From: Telopea speciosissima
Lineage: Eukaryota; Streptophyta; Magnoliopsida; Proteales; Proteaceae
Assembly (NCBI RefSeq): GCF_018873765.1
Contig: NC_057918.1
Location: 10,734,862-10,798,861, forward strand
Direction: 5' to 3'
Length of the DNA stretch: 64,000 nt
Shown: in pieces, positions 44,663 through 57,900 of the stretch
How the letters are laid out: each line of letters begins with the position of its first letter
Position numbering within the stretch: the stretch's first letter is position 1
Translations under genes and position numbers: made by a program
Notes under the pieces: model-generated
The model's database searches: none
The model's input: the letters and a program-made list of their open reading frames with translations, nothing else
Told to the model about the DNA's origin: nothing

Positions 44663-44832
44663 GGGAAGCAGTTTTCTGTACAGGGGTGTGGCCTACGCCA
44701 GCACTCCCATGTGTCAATCTCTCTCCTCCATAAAATAAGGGGGGTAGAAGTGTCTTTTCACATAAGGAAGAGAGAGATAGATTCATGGGAGCGCTGGTAT
44801 AGGCCACACTCCCAGACAGAGATTTTTTTCTC
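44663..44832. mobile_element. Mutator-type MITE, family M1 (member D)
   Basis: The 170-bp element runs from GGGAAGCAGTTTTCTG to CAGAGATTTTTTTCTC. Its inner inverted repeats are GGTGTGGCCTACGCCAGC and GCTGGTATAGGCCACACT. ATTTATTTT (44654-44662) and ATTTATATT (44833-44841) form a 9-bp duplication with one mismatch. Confidence 0.7.
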
Positions 44833-44841
44833 ATTTATATT

Positions 44842-45785
44842 TTAAGAAAATTATACTCCCTTCCCTTGTACTTCACTTGAAAGGCACTTCCCTGCCTTGC
44901 GTATTGACTAATGACAAATGAAAAGATTCTATCAACTGCAACTAGTTCATGAAAAATACTGTTAAATTATACTCCTCTCTCCTTTACTATTTTTTTGGAG
45001 AGAGACAGACATGCTGATCACTTGTTATAAAATGCTAGAAGGCAGCACCAATGGCTACGTGAGAGTGTGGGATGATTATCATTAAGGAGGGACGAAGATC
45101 ATTTCAAAAGGAGAAGAAGAAAGATAAACACAATACATGTTAGCGATCGACATGTGGGCGGCATGCCCAACCTTTTCCCTTTTAAATATTGATCACATAT
45201 TATATGAAACTAATGTTAGATATGCTGCTAGACTAAATTGGGAATAATTAAATAAAAAAATGAAGGCAATCCCGTTGAGTACTAATAAATGGATCATTTC
45301 CAAAAAAAGAAAGGTAAAATACTTAGGATACGGATAATACTAAATGGATTTAATCAAGATAAGGTTAATTTGATAAGTATCGGAATTAGTCGAGCAACTG
45401 ATGAGCTGACCACCTCCAGCCAGATTGGACATGGACTCATGGAGATCCAGACAAAACCATGAAACGGAATGCATGAATTTAATAGTTTAATAGCACATCT
45501 TTTACACAGAGAATCCACCCGACAAATCCAACTTGTTTTAATCTAATCTTCATCTCCCATTACCCACCAGTCTCAACAGGCCAACACACACACAGACTCA
45601 CACCCATGGCGATTGATGATGATCACCAGCAGTTAATAGGATTTAACTGCTTTCACACGGAAGTTGGAACGTCTGGGAGTTCCAATGGATGAAGTATCCG
45701 TGAATGATCGATGATTCTGTCCTATCCATGAACCTCGCTACACCTGGATCTCCGCCCCCCACTAAAAAAATTCTTCCCACCACCC
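44842..45785. other. Upstream region of AMY3
   Basis: AT-rich, no gene seen. It may contain distal promoter elements of the amylase gene. I cannot identify a TATA box confidently. Confidence 0.35.
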
Positions 45786-45813
45786 AAAAAAAAAAAAAAA
45801 AAAAAAAAAAAAG
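45786..45813 (+). repeat. Long poly(A) run
   Basis: About 27 consecutive A residues, roughly 155 bp upstream of the AMY3 start. It may be the tail of a retroposed sequence or a poly(dA:dT) tract in the promoter. Its length is probably variable. Confidence 0.85.
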
Positions 45814-45902
45814 AGTAACGAACACTCGTTCTTTCCCTCTAGCTCTCGAGTCCCAATGAGTAGTATTAATAATCCTCTCTCTTTGCAGATCAGAAGAGGT
45901 TA

Positions 45903-45950
45903 ATGTTTTCTGCAATGAATCTATCTAGGTTCCTCTCCACTGAATCTTGA
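45903..45950 (+). other. Upstream ORF in the presumed AMY3 leader
   Basis: ATG at 45903 opens a 15-codon frame (MFSAMNLSRFLSTES) that stops 18 bases before the main ATG, in the same frame. If the leader includes this point it could dampen translation of AMY3. Transcription start is not known. Confidence 0.35.
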
Positions 45951-45968
45951 TCGGTTAGTTGGTTGACA

Positions 45969-48900
45969 ATGACTACCGTTAGGCTAGAGCCTCGTTTCCA
46001 TCAGTGTCTCAGGGACAACCTGAGATTTCGTTCTGAATCAAAGAAAACTAAGCTATCCTATTTCAATTACTCTCCTCTCAAGCTAGTCTTCAATGGCGGG
46101 AGTTTCTGCAACTTCAAGTCACTCTCCGTTCCTGCTATTAGAGCTAGTTCTACTGTTACAACTACCACGGAAACTTCTGATGTGTCCGAGGTCACGTTTC
46201 AGGAGACTTTCACGTTGAAACGAACTCAAACGGTAGTTTCAAAAATTATCTCGTTTTTCCCTTCTTTTTTTGTTTATTGCGAATTTTTATTCTTGAAGAA
46301 AGGGCCTGTAGGTGGAAGGAAAAATTTCTGTGAGGTTGGAGCAGGGGGAGGATGAAGAGAATTGGCGGCTTACGGTAGGATGCGATCTTCCAGGGAAATG
46401 GGTTTTGCATTGGGGTATAAATTATATTGATGAAGTCAGCAGGTTTGGTTTTCTACACTAATATTCTTTGAATCTGTACTTTTGGTCTTTTAATCTAATT
46501 ACTTTGTTTTATGTCATCTCTTTTGGGTTTTTTTTCCACCTTATCGATCTTCCCTCTTGAAGCAATTATGTTTTAAAAATTTGCAGTGAATGGGATCAAC
46601 CCCCACCTGAAATGAGACCCCCTGGCTCTGTTCCCATTAAGGTAATTCATCTAGTACTGTTCGATTCACATATTGGTTGGTTGAGTCTCCATGTGTTTGT
46701 ATGTGAAAATGAACATCATTTTTGGTATTTTTAGGACTACGCAATAGAGACTCCTTTGAAGAACTTGCCATCAACTTCAGAGGGGAAGACATTCCATGAA
46801 GTGCAGATCAATTTTAACACCAACAGTTCAATTGCAGCTATAAATTTTGTCCTAAAGGTTCCAATTTTTCACTATTTGCAGTTTAAAACCTTGATTCTTT
46901 ACAGTGGGGCATGTATGTACTTGCACATTTTGGAACCCTTTGTGGTAATGTTTTATTTTCATGTTTTGCATTTGGATTTTGGTGTGAAGGACGAGGAAAC
47001 TGGAGCTTGGTGTCAGCACAGAGGGAGAGATTTCAAAGTGCCCCTCATGGACTACCTTCATGAAGATTGCAATATTATAGGCACCAAAAAAAGCTTTGGT
47101 TTCTGGCCAGGTTGTATGCATGATATACACTGCTTTGGTCAATTCTAATTTGGCAATTCATTTTCTCATCAATTTGTTGATCAATCATCTGGTCCTTGCT
47201 TTGGTGCTCCAAAAGTCTTTGGAAGGATCTTTAACATCCAATCTTATCCTATCAAGTATTTATATTTGAGAAAACTTGTACAATTAAACTTTCATGACTA
47301 AGAGTCATCTACTGAAGGGAATGGTGGGAAAAATGCTGATGTCTTGAGCATGAATGGGGCTACCATGAGGTGAAGCCAGAGTGCCAAGTCATGCCTAGTG
47401 AAGCATCGATACCAAACTAAAAGTTATTAGTCATACTTGGTTGAAAAAGAGAAGGGAATGCCAAAAGAAGGAAAAAATATATATATATATGTGCAATTCT
47501 TTAAAAGTTTAATTTACCCTTCATTTTACCAAATACCTATGAAATTCCTTTCTCTGCCCATGTATGGGGGCCACAAGGAGGTGACAGAGAAAGTGATGGT
47601 AGGGGATTTGGCCTCTGCTGGACCATGTCTAAGATTTAGGATAGAAAGAGTATTGTGCTGGTCATGGACACTGAACTTTTTAGTATGTTATGAATGACAG
47701 ATCAATAACATTGTCATTTTTCATGAAATCCAGGAGCTCTTGGCAAATTATCGACGATGCATCTCGAACCAGAAAGATCTCAAACTAAGGATCAAGATGA
47801 CATCAGTGAACAAATGGATCCCAAGCAGCAAAATAGGAGTCTTGAAGGATTCTATGAAGAACATTCTATTGTAAAAGGAACTCCAGTTGAAAACTTTATG
47901 ACTGTTTCTGTTACAAAAAGCCCTGAGAAAGATAAAAATATTGTTCGGTTAGAAACTGATCTACCTGGAGATACTGTTGTTCACTGGGGAGTATGCAGAG
48001 ATAATGATAAAAAGTGGGAAATTCCAGCAGGCCCTCATCCACCGGAAACCAAAATCCATAAGAAAATGGCTTTGCAGACTTTATTACAGGTATTGAAGTA
48101 AAGTAATATTTCCCCTGTATTTGATACTAAATTATATATTAGTAGTTTACAATTCCTCAAATTTTATTGTAGTGATACAGATGCTAATTTAGTATATTTT
48201 TTTACATATTCTTCTGAAAGTTGCAATGGAACAAGGAAATTAGATTCTAACGAAGCTTAGACTCTGCTTTTCCAAAAATTTTATGTTGATTGGCACAACT
48301 GTTTGTGCATAACTACAGAAGATTATGTTGCGCCTTGCAGAGGCATGTGCGGTGCGGGAGAGAGGGCTCAAGTTATATCAATATCAATAAGTGGTTTGTA
48401 GTTTGCTTGGACTAATTTCTGTTGGGAGCTACATAAGATAGAAATAGGGAAGGAGTGTGCATGTGGTCACATGGGCATCAATAAAAAATTTGAAATTTCA
48501 GGCCACCATTTGATTTGGACTTACCCCACTACCCAAGTTCATGCTATTGGAAAATCTGACTGTACCTACCAACCGACTACCTATATATGTTTGAGTTGTC
48601 CATACTCTTTGCAATCCGGTTGAACTATTTGTTGGATGGCCAACGGTACCCCGCCCATATGAACTTGGACAGCATAACCTTCCCAATTACTAATTGATTC
48701 TTATCTCTCCATTGTTCACTTGCTGTCATCTCCCCTTCAACTAGCATCTTTCTTTTCATCTGGATCCATTGAAACCTTGCATTAAAATCTTCAGAGACTA
48801 TGTCTTGCCTTGCAACAAGAAGAGTTTGTCCCTGATTTCAAATCCTGTTTTGGGACTGGTTGAATCATCATTCCTGTCCTACATTATGTTTCACAAAGAA

Positions 48901-51900
48901 TTAAAGTGGGATGGATGAAGTGGAGAGGTGTGTCCAGACTGCTGTGTGACCGACATATTCCTTTAAAGCTTAAAGGAAAGTTCTATAGGACTATCGTACG
49001 ACTATCTATGATGTATGAGGCAGAATGTTGGGTAGTTAAGAAGTGTCATATTGAGAAGATATGTGTAGCAGAGATGAGGATGTTAAGATGGATGTGCGAA
49101 AAAACTAGGAGGATAAAATAAGGAATGAGTGTATTAGAGCTAACTTGGGAGTTGCTCCAAGAGAGTTGTTTGAGGTGGTATGGTCATGTTCAACGGAGAC
49201 CAAGGGACGCCCCAGTAAGGAGGAGTGATATGATCCCGATTGAAGGAGCTAAAATAGCTAGGGGCAGGCCTAAAATGACCATAGGAGAAGTTGTGAGGAA
49301 GGACTTGCATAGTCTAGGTCTTGTACCAAGTATGACGTTGGATCTATCCTATTGGAGGGCAAGGATCCATGTAGCAGACCCCTTTTAGCTGAGATTCTCT
49401 TGACTTGCTGGGCTGTGCCTCTTTCCTCTTTCTTTCATCCTTCATCTTTAATTTTTCTTTTTATTTTACATCTTTCATTTGTCATTTTCCATTTTTCATT
49501 TCATTTCCCATCTCTCTTTTCCCATTTCTTCATTCCCCCTTTTTTTGTTTAGGCCTCAGTTTTCCCTACTTTGTTTTGTTTGGATCCATGTAGCCGACCC
49601 TATTAAGTTGGGATAAGGCTGAGTTTGTTGTTGTTGTTGTACTCTACAAAAGAGGAGATGGCCGAAGTTAATTCTGCGAGTTCACTGCTGAATTGATACC
49701 CAAGTTTGCTTAGTTAATCCAAATTTGTTAGTCAACATGTAATGGGTGTCATAGGAAGATTTTTTACTTTCTAAGAAGATTATCGTCTGTGAGGTAGCAT
49801 GGCTTGATATCCAAACTTATCTTGATATCCAAACTTATCTTTACAGATGATGAGGTAGCGTTTGGATCTGTAAGATGAACTGAAACTACCTTTTGTCGAA
49901 CTCGTGTATTATATCTGGTTGTAGATCATAAATAAGTTTCTGGCTTTGCGACATTTCTTTTGTTCCTTCATTTCTTTTCTCATTATTAATTTTAGTTCTG
50001 ATATCGTTAGTCTTCTACTTGTGCTATATGTTTGGATCACTTATTGGATTTGTCTTTATACTTTGATTTGAGTTTTGGAACTTTGTTGCAATTGTTGAGG
50101 ATTTTTATTTTCCTTGACATTACCCATTATTTAACAAGATACTGTTTCTGCAGCCTAAAGAGGATGGTCATGGAAGTTGGGGATTATTCTATTTAGATAA
50201 GGAGCTTATGGGATTTCTTTTTGTGCTTAATCTAAATGAAAAGACATGGCTGAACTATATGGGTAGTGACTTCTATATTCCGCTTTCAAATTCTGGTAGC
50301 CTTGCAAAGACTTCCATTCATGATGGCCCTGGATCAAGTTCTGTTGGTGTATCTGGGGAGACAACAGAGGCAAGTAAGACAGTTTCTCAAGCCGCTTACA
50401 CTCATGGAATTATCAGTGAAATAAGGAATTTGGTAAGTGACATACACTCTGAAAGGAGTAGTAGCAAAACAAAATCCAAAGAATGGCAGGAAAACATCCT
50501 TCAAGAAATTGAGAAGTTGGCTGCAGAAGCCTATAGCATCTTTAGAGACTCCAGTCCCACATTTGTGGAGGAGTCTACTCCAGAAACTGAGACACTTAAA
50601 CCCCCAGCAAAAGTATGCTCAGGGACAGGTACAGGATATGAAATACTTTGCCAGGGATTTAACTGGGAATCTCATAAATCTGGTAGATGGTACTTGGACT
50701 TCAAAGAGAAAGTCAATGAATTAGCTTCGCTTGGTTTCACAGTAATATGGTTACCACCGCCCACAGAATCTGTGTCACCTGAGGGCTACATGCCAAAGGA
50801 TCTGTATAACTTAAATTCCAGGTACTCTTAGATGATTATCAACTTTTTTTTTTTGTCTTAGTGGTTTTCATATAGATAGCATCAGTAGTCAAAATTAATT
50901 CTGTATATGCCATGCTTGCCAGCATTGTACGATCACCTATATGAAAGTTTGATATCAGAATTTATCTCAACTTTTCCATTCATAACTTAAAATTTAAGAT
51001 TATAAGTCACTGAAAGGTGCAAGTATTGTAATTTGTCATGGTATCTTTGGGTAAGATCCTCTTTTGGTGAAAGTAAACTGCTATTCATGAATTTTGATAT
51101 GTTAGACCAGGTTAGTGGCCCCAGATCAGCAGCCTTGATCTTCTGATTGATCCCACATTAGAACCTAAATACCTAATTACCTTTTCTAATTTCACCTAGC
51201 TTCATCCCTTTAAAATACTAGCCTTTGTAGAATTTATTTACTAAATACTAAGCTTCAATTAACTTAACTTCTTTCATAGCAGTTATGAGGAAGTTGATTG
51301 TTACTCCATTTATTTCTTCTACAGATCATCTAGAGGATATGTTTACCAAGCCTCTGTTTAGTCTTGCTTTTCTGAAAAACTATTCCAAGCTGGGCATGGG
51401 TGATTTATATGCCCCAGCTTGAGGGGGAGTGTTAAATTATGTACATGTACAGCAGGGGTATTGTTGTCCAGACCCTGCTCTACTCTATTGGCGATTAGGT
51501 TTGCTGTTGTTGTCCACGATAGGGGAGTGTCACTATCGTGATGTGTTTATGTTTTCTTATTAGTTTGTAACTAGAATTGTACTCAATAGGATACCTACTT
51601 AGAGTCAGTTAGCTATTAACTAGTATTATAAATAAAGGAGGGAGGACCATGATAGAATATGATCTGAATCTATCATGGTTCAGTTGTCTTTCCTGTTCTT
51701 CTTCCATCGTCTTTCTCTCTCTCTCTCTCTTTCGTCTTCAAGCATTGATTGTTGACTGGTTATTGGTTTGTCTTTAGTTAAAATCTGTATTATTTATCTG
51801 TTTTTTAAGTTCGTCCTCCCATTTACGTCAAACTAGTACTATTTTGAGATGCCTGCTTTCTTGCTAAAGATTATCTCCATCAAGACTTCCCTATATGGTA

Positions 51901-54900
51901 CAGGGTTTTAGAAACTGGGAACGGATCGGCTGAATCAGCCAAGGCAGATCCCCGGATCAGCCGATCCCATTCCAAAATCTAGAGTTAGGGAAAATTTTGG
52001 GCCAATTCTGACCGATTTCTCACCGATCTGACTGATTCAGAGCCGATTTGGATTGGAATCAGCCGGGACCGATCCGGATCCTGATTCCGTGTTATTAAAC
52101 CCTGATATGGTACATGCTAAGCACAAATTTGTACCTTTTTTACTATCAGTGATGTTTGAGTCAACAATCTTGTTTCAAAATTCAAAATGGTAAGTTGACA
52201 ATGGATTGTCCTTATAATTCCTTCATTACCCTTTCTGTTTTTATGGAACTGAAAAAATTGTTCATACCATTCTAAGATGTGGACACTATTGCGTTGTTTG
52301 GAACCTCATATTGACTTCTCTTTGTCATCAGATATGGAAGTATGGAAGAACTAAAGATCCTTGTGAACAGTTTCCACCAAGTTGGCATTAAAGTTCTGGG
52401 AGATGTTGTCTTAAATCACCGGTGTGCCCACTATCAGAACAAAAATGGTGTTTGGAATATTTTTGGTGGCAAGTTGAATTGGGATGACCGTGCAGTCGTT
52501 GCAGATGATCCACATTTCCAGGTATGAAAATTTTGGGACATATCAGTATTTTATCATAAATAATCAGATGATATTAGCTGATGCATTTGTTCAGCATTTC
52601 GAAATTAGACCAATTTTAGCATCTTTTAGAAATCCAGTCATATGGCTAGCTGTGTGTTTTGAATATTCTTGCCATGTGCATCTTCTTAAATGTGACTTGA
52701 GGAATGTTCTGTGATGCAGGAAAATCACTGAAGTTTTATTTAGTGAAATAAGCTTTGGTTCGGGTTACACATATATTGGGCCTTTGGTCCAAGGGATTTT
52801 TCATTGTAATAGGCTACTGTACTGGGCCTAGAATATGAGGTAGGAGGCTAGGAGCTAGGAATACGAGATTAGTCATGTAGGATGAATTTAGTCCCAAGTA
52901 GAAGTTAGCGATGTCAAGTGTGAGAATTATTAGGAAAGCTGGTTGCGTTTTGGTTTTCAGTTTATGTTAGGTTCTAATGACACCTAGTTAGAATAGGAAT
53001 TGTTTTTAGTTATTTATTGGTCAATTAAGTAGATAGTTTGGTTAGTAGTTGGTTTTGGCTGTTTTTACTTTTTACTCATGTTGAAAGGAGTCGGTTTCTG
53101 GGAGTCTATATATCTTCATTATGGGTCATTCAGGCTTACGAGTTTGATTACTATATTTTCATTTTTTTAATTGTTCTTCTGTGAGAGATATACTGTGAGT
53201 GCTTGAGTGGATTGTCAGGTGGCTTGATGGATTCCATGGGCTGATCACAGGTGCATTCCTGTACTTATCTTCTATATCCATTTTTATTATTTTTCAGGTC
53301 AGTCATTTCAACCTTCAGCTACCTGTGGTTCCCCTGTTTTCTAGTAGTTTTCTCTCTTATATTTTTCTCTATCATATCCTACTTAGTCTAAAATTTCACT
53401 AAAAGTCTTAAATTAGTAGTTCTCTGAAGTTCTCTTCATATCCTTCATAACCTCACTTTTAGTACGCAATTCACAAATCCTAGTAGCACTAGGACTTCCT
53501 CCTCTCACCACCTTTCCATTTCCTGATTTCTATCAACTTTTACCAGCACAGGGGATACTCGACCAGGATGGTTTTAGGTCCCATCAGACAAGCCTCTGTT
53601 GAGTTATTCAATTGCCCTTATTTTCTGTTAAAACTGAACTTTCTGGTAATATGTATCTCAATCTATTTTTGCTTGTCTATTCTCTGTTGTTTGGTAGATC
53701 TTAGTCTGCCACTCACCTTTGAGGTTCTATTTTAAATGTTGAGGAATCAGATTTACTATCATTCCGTCCTCGGTAGATTTTGGCTTTCGGTGTTCATTTG
53801 CTATTGTAGTGATGTGGTATCCTTGTCTTTCTCATGATACCTTGAATTGGTTCATGTAAGAGTTATTTGTGGGCTCTCTCTCCTGTGTCCATTGTTAAGT
53901 GTTCAAGTCATGGTGCTGTTTAGTAAGTGTGACGATGTTTAAGTGTGGTTTTGTTTATTGTTTGTGGTTTTGTTTATGCTACTTAGTTAATACGTACTGT
54001 GGGGGAAGTCTATTAGTGATTGAGTTGTATTCAAACATGACTTTAAGGAGTCACCTTATTATATAATACTACACATAGCTCATGGTTTGTCTATTAGGTT
54101 CTTCTCTTGTCTCTTTCTCTCTTCTCCATCACTCTTTTATCTCTTCTCTTCTTCATGTACAGGTACTGATCTAACCTGGTTTAGTTTTCTCACATGGTAA
54201 CAGAGCAGGTCTGATCAGAACTTGTACACTCTTCTCCTTTATTTTGAGAGTTTCTTTAAGGTTCCTTTCTCCTTTGGTTAGCAGCAACCAATGCTGCAGT
54301 ATTTTTATTAAACCCTGGAGAAGGATCATCAAGAAATAGAATTTTCATATGATGATTAGTGATGCTGAATATGTAAAGTGCTGTTGAGTTGGCTGGAGGC
54401 TGCGGCACCACTGTTTCTGCGCATGAAACTCTCTTGACTTCTTCTCAGTTGCTGCCCTTATTATGAAGAATCCTTTGTCTCTCTTCTTTTCTGGATATTA
54501 TTGAAGAATAATCCCTGCGACATCTCTGTTATAAAGAGTAATCTGTCTCCTCATGGCATCACTAATTTGATCAATTTTTTTGGATGTTTTTACCTGTTTT
54601 GGGTCTTCTTTATCTCAGTTATGTTGCTTCTGGTGTATTCCCTTTGTGGACATTACGTTGGTAAAGATATACTCTTCATAGCGTCCCTGATTTTCTGATT
54701 CTAATACCACCTTCAGTACCCCAGTTTTGGGGGAAGATTTCTTCTGTTAATATACCTTGCAGCAACCCTGTTTTTAGGGTCTGTTGCTGCATCTGAAGAT
54801 TAGATTGTTTATCTAATCCAACCGTTGGATCATCAAGATATTCTGGGGATTCATTCTATTGATTGAATGGGATATTCTAGCCAATTTGAGGAAGATCAGG

Positions 54901-57900
54901 CTTGTGGATTGAGTTCTCAAATTTATTCTGAATATGGTTATTTTGGTAACCTGTGATTGGAGTTAATTTCTGGAACCTGCTGAAAGATCAGATCAACTCC
55001 ATTATTTTGGTATCATACTTTGGGATTTATTTTTGCTGAGTATAAGAGGGACTCGATCAAGGTTTGATGGATTTCAGACTGCTGAATTTGCTGATACATT
55101 ATTTCTCTCGATTGGGATTTGGTCTTGTTTCTGCGGTTTTGAGTATTTGGTCCCCATACTATTATTCTTGGTTATAGTGCTGGTATCTCACCTTTTTCTG
55201 TTGTAATGGGTGATTCTAAGCTCCCCAGTGGACAATGTAATGTTTTGAGTATTCTAATTTTCTGTTGGATCTATGACTTGTCACTGCAGCTTGATATATA
55301 CATTTTTAAATGCTTCCAGTAATCTCTAATTTTTCATTTTTTAATAAATTTCTCTACGAAGTGGGGGAAAGACTCTGTACATTATGACCCTCCCCAGACG
55401 GGAGCCTTGTGCACTGGGTACACCCTTTAATAAATTTCTCTTGTTTATTTTATTACTTCTATAAATTCAGTTTCATAGCTTCTAGGACATCATCCCCTTT
55501 TCATGTCTACCAATATTGAATATATTTTATGAATTGCCTTACTGACTTCATGGGCACCTTTTGGATTGCTTGTACGCAATAAGTTACACCATGTGTACAA
55601 TGCATCCTCATTCTTATAAGCAGTCAATACTGTCATAGATATTATTTGGATTAAAAAGGATAATTAACGGCAACACATTTTCACTCTCTCTCTATACATA
55701 TATATGTATATATATACAATGCTCAAATTTGGCACATCCAGTATCTCTACATTTTTTAATTTACATATTCATTTTGGTATCACTAAATTACACTCTTTCT
55801 GTCTGACAGGGCGGGGGCAATAAAAGTAGTGGGGATAGCTTTCATGCTGCTCCAAACATTGATCATTCACAAGATTTTGTAAGGAATGATCTAAAAGAGT
55901 GGCTCTTCTGGCTGAGGTTTGTCAAAGTTTTCTCTTATTTCATTTCTATGGAAATCCCTGTGAACTACATATATATTTTGGTCCGGTTTTTGTGTACGGT
56001 ATGTAAACAGCCGACGCTTCGGCCCTTCATCCAGTAGGGTGGGGGGAAGGCTGAAGCAACGGCCATGAACAAACCTTTTGCCTATTTATTTTGTACTCAT
56101 TTTTCTTTTCTCAATCTACAATGTTAAAATACGTCAAGGACTGTTTTCAGAGTTAGATTGTTTATTGGCTGGTTGAGGGGCCAGTTCATGAGTCAGAAGT
56201 TGGCCATATAGTCCACATCAACCTTTGGCACCAGTGTGACATCGTGAAAAATTTAATTAAAATGCAAGAAAAGGTAATATATTTAAAAAAAGAAAGGAAA
56301 AGAAAAGAAGATGGGACCTGGGCTCCAGGAGGGCCAGAAGCCTTCCTTCATCTATTTTGCCATGTAGAAACATGAATTGGTCATTCTGACCATTTGATGT
56401 ATGGGGGAATTACCTGGATAGGCCACACGTCAAATTTGTCGCCTTCTCAACTGTATGGCCCACCGTGTTTAGGGCTTTTTTGTTTACCATCCTTGTTCTT
56501 TAAACATTGACTTACACAATTTCCAAATACTATATTGATACATAGCAAAGCTGGATTGGACAGAAATTAACCCAGCGGATAACATGTCCGCTCGATACTA
56601 AACAAAGATTGTCACGACAAGGAACTGTTGGAGCATGTTCCCCTTCTCTGTCCTTTACCTCGCCTCCATGGCTGGTCTCTCTGGTGGGGTGTTGCCTCCT
56701 AGTTCCCTCTCCCCTCCTACCACTGGTTCCTCTCCTTCCTCCTCCCCTCTTCTGATTGGTTCAGCATGGAGCATACTATTCAGTCAAGTCCCTCCTCCTT
56801 CTAGAGATGGCCTATCCCTCCATTTTATTGTTCTATCCACTGTTGGAAACTCAAAAATTGCCCACTGCCCCTTTGGTTTGCTCGAAGATGAGGCCAGTCT
56901 TTGGGAGAACTCCCTAGTGGGCCATTTCCTTCATGGCCGTCCTCTGTTTCACATAGTAAAGCTATCCCTTACAAAACAATGGAGATTACAAGGAAATGTG
57001 GAAACTTACTTCATGGACAATGGTGTCTTTATCTTCAAATTTGTTGATGAACACGACAAGCTTCGAATCCTTGAAGGAGGACCATGGCAAGTTGGTCGAA
57101 AACCCATCTTTCTCCATCAATGGAACTGTCCGCTCTTACTTTATCGCCTCGACTTGACCTTTATACCCATGTAGATTTCTCTTCGTGGCCTTCCCCTCCA
57201 CTTTTAGTGCATGGTGGGTCTCAGTGTCGTTGGCTCTGTCCTCGGTACCCTACTCTTCTCTGATGCTCGTACTAGGAGAAAGGACCGCCTCACCTTCGTT
57301 TGCATATGCGTTGATATCCTCTACCTACTTCCATCATGATGAAGGATGGGGAAGATTTCTCCTTCCAGCAGAACATCATCTATGACTAAAGCCCCCCATT
57401 GTTTGATCTGCAAGCTTTTTGGTCATGATATGAAGCTCTATGAGCCCAAGCTCGTTCCAGATGTTGTGGGCGACCTCCCATCTACCACCACAACCAACAT
57501 CCATCCTCCCATGCTACTCCATTCCATCTGCTACCCTCCTCCTTCCCCTCATCCCGTTATCCCTGGCATGCCCTCTCCTAGCCGTGGCCGGCCCAAAACT
57601 CACCGCCGCAGAAGACAGCGTGTCCAAGGGATTCTGACATTTGGGTCTCCAAGGGACCTCTTCGTTAATGATCAGTCCAACCCAATTGTCCATTTGTCCC
57701 CAGCAATCGTTGGGCAAAACCCTTTTGCCCCATGTAGTTTGATGAAGCCGCAGACCTCTTCACGGCCCCTGATGGTCTCTCTGCTTCTGTGTACAACTCC
57801 TCTAAAGTTTGCCCCTCTATAGCGACATGGACAGATCTTCCTTGCCATTTACGTGTCTTCTTGACTTTGTCGTCAACCCCCCCAAGCCTCGCGATTCTCT

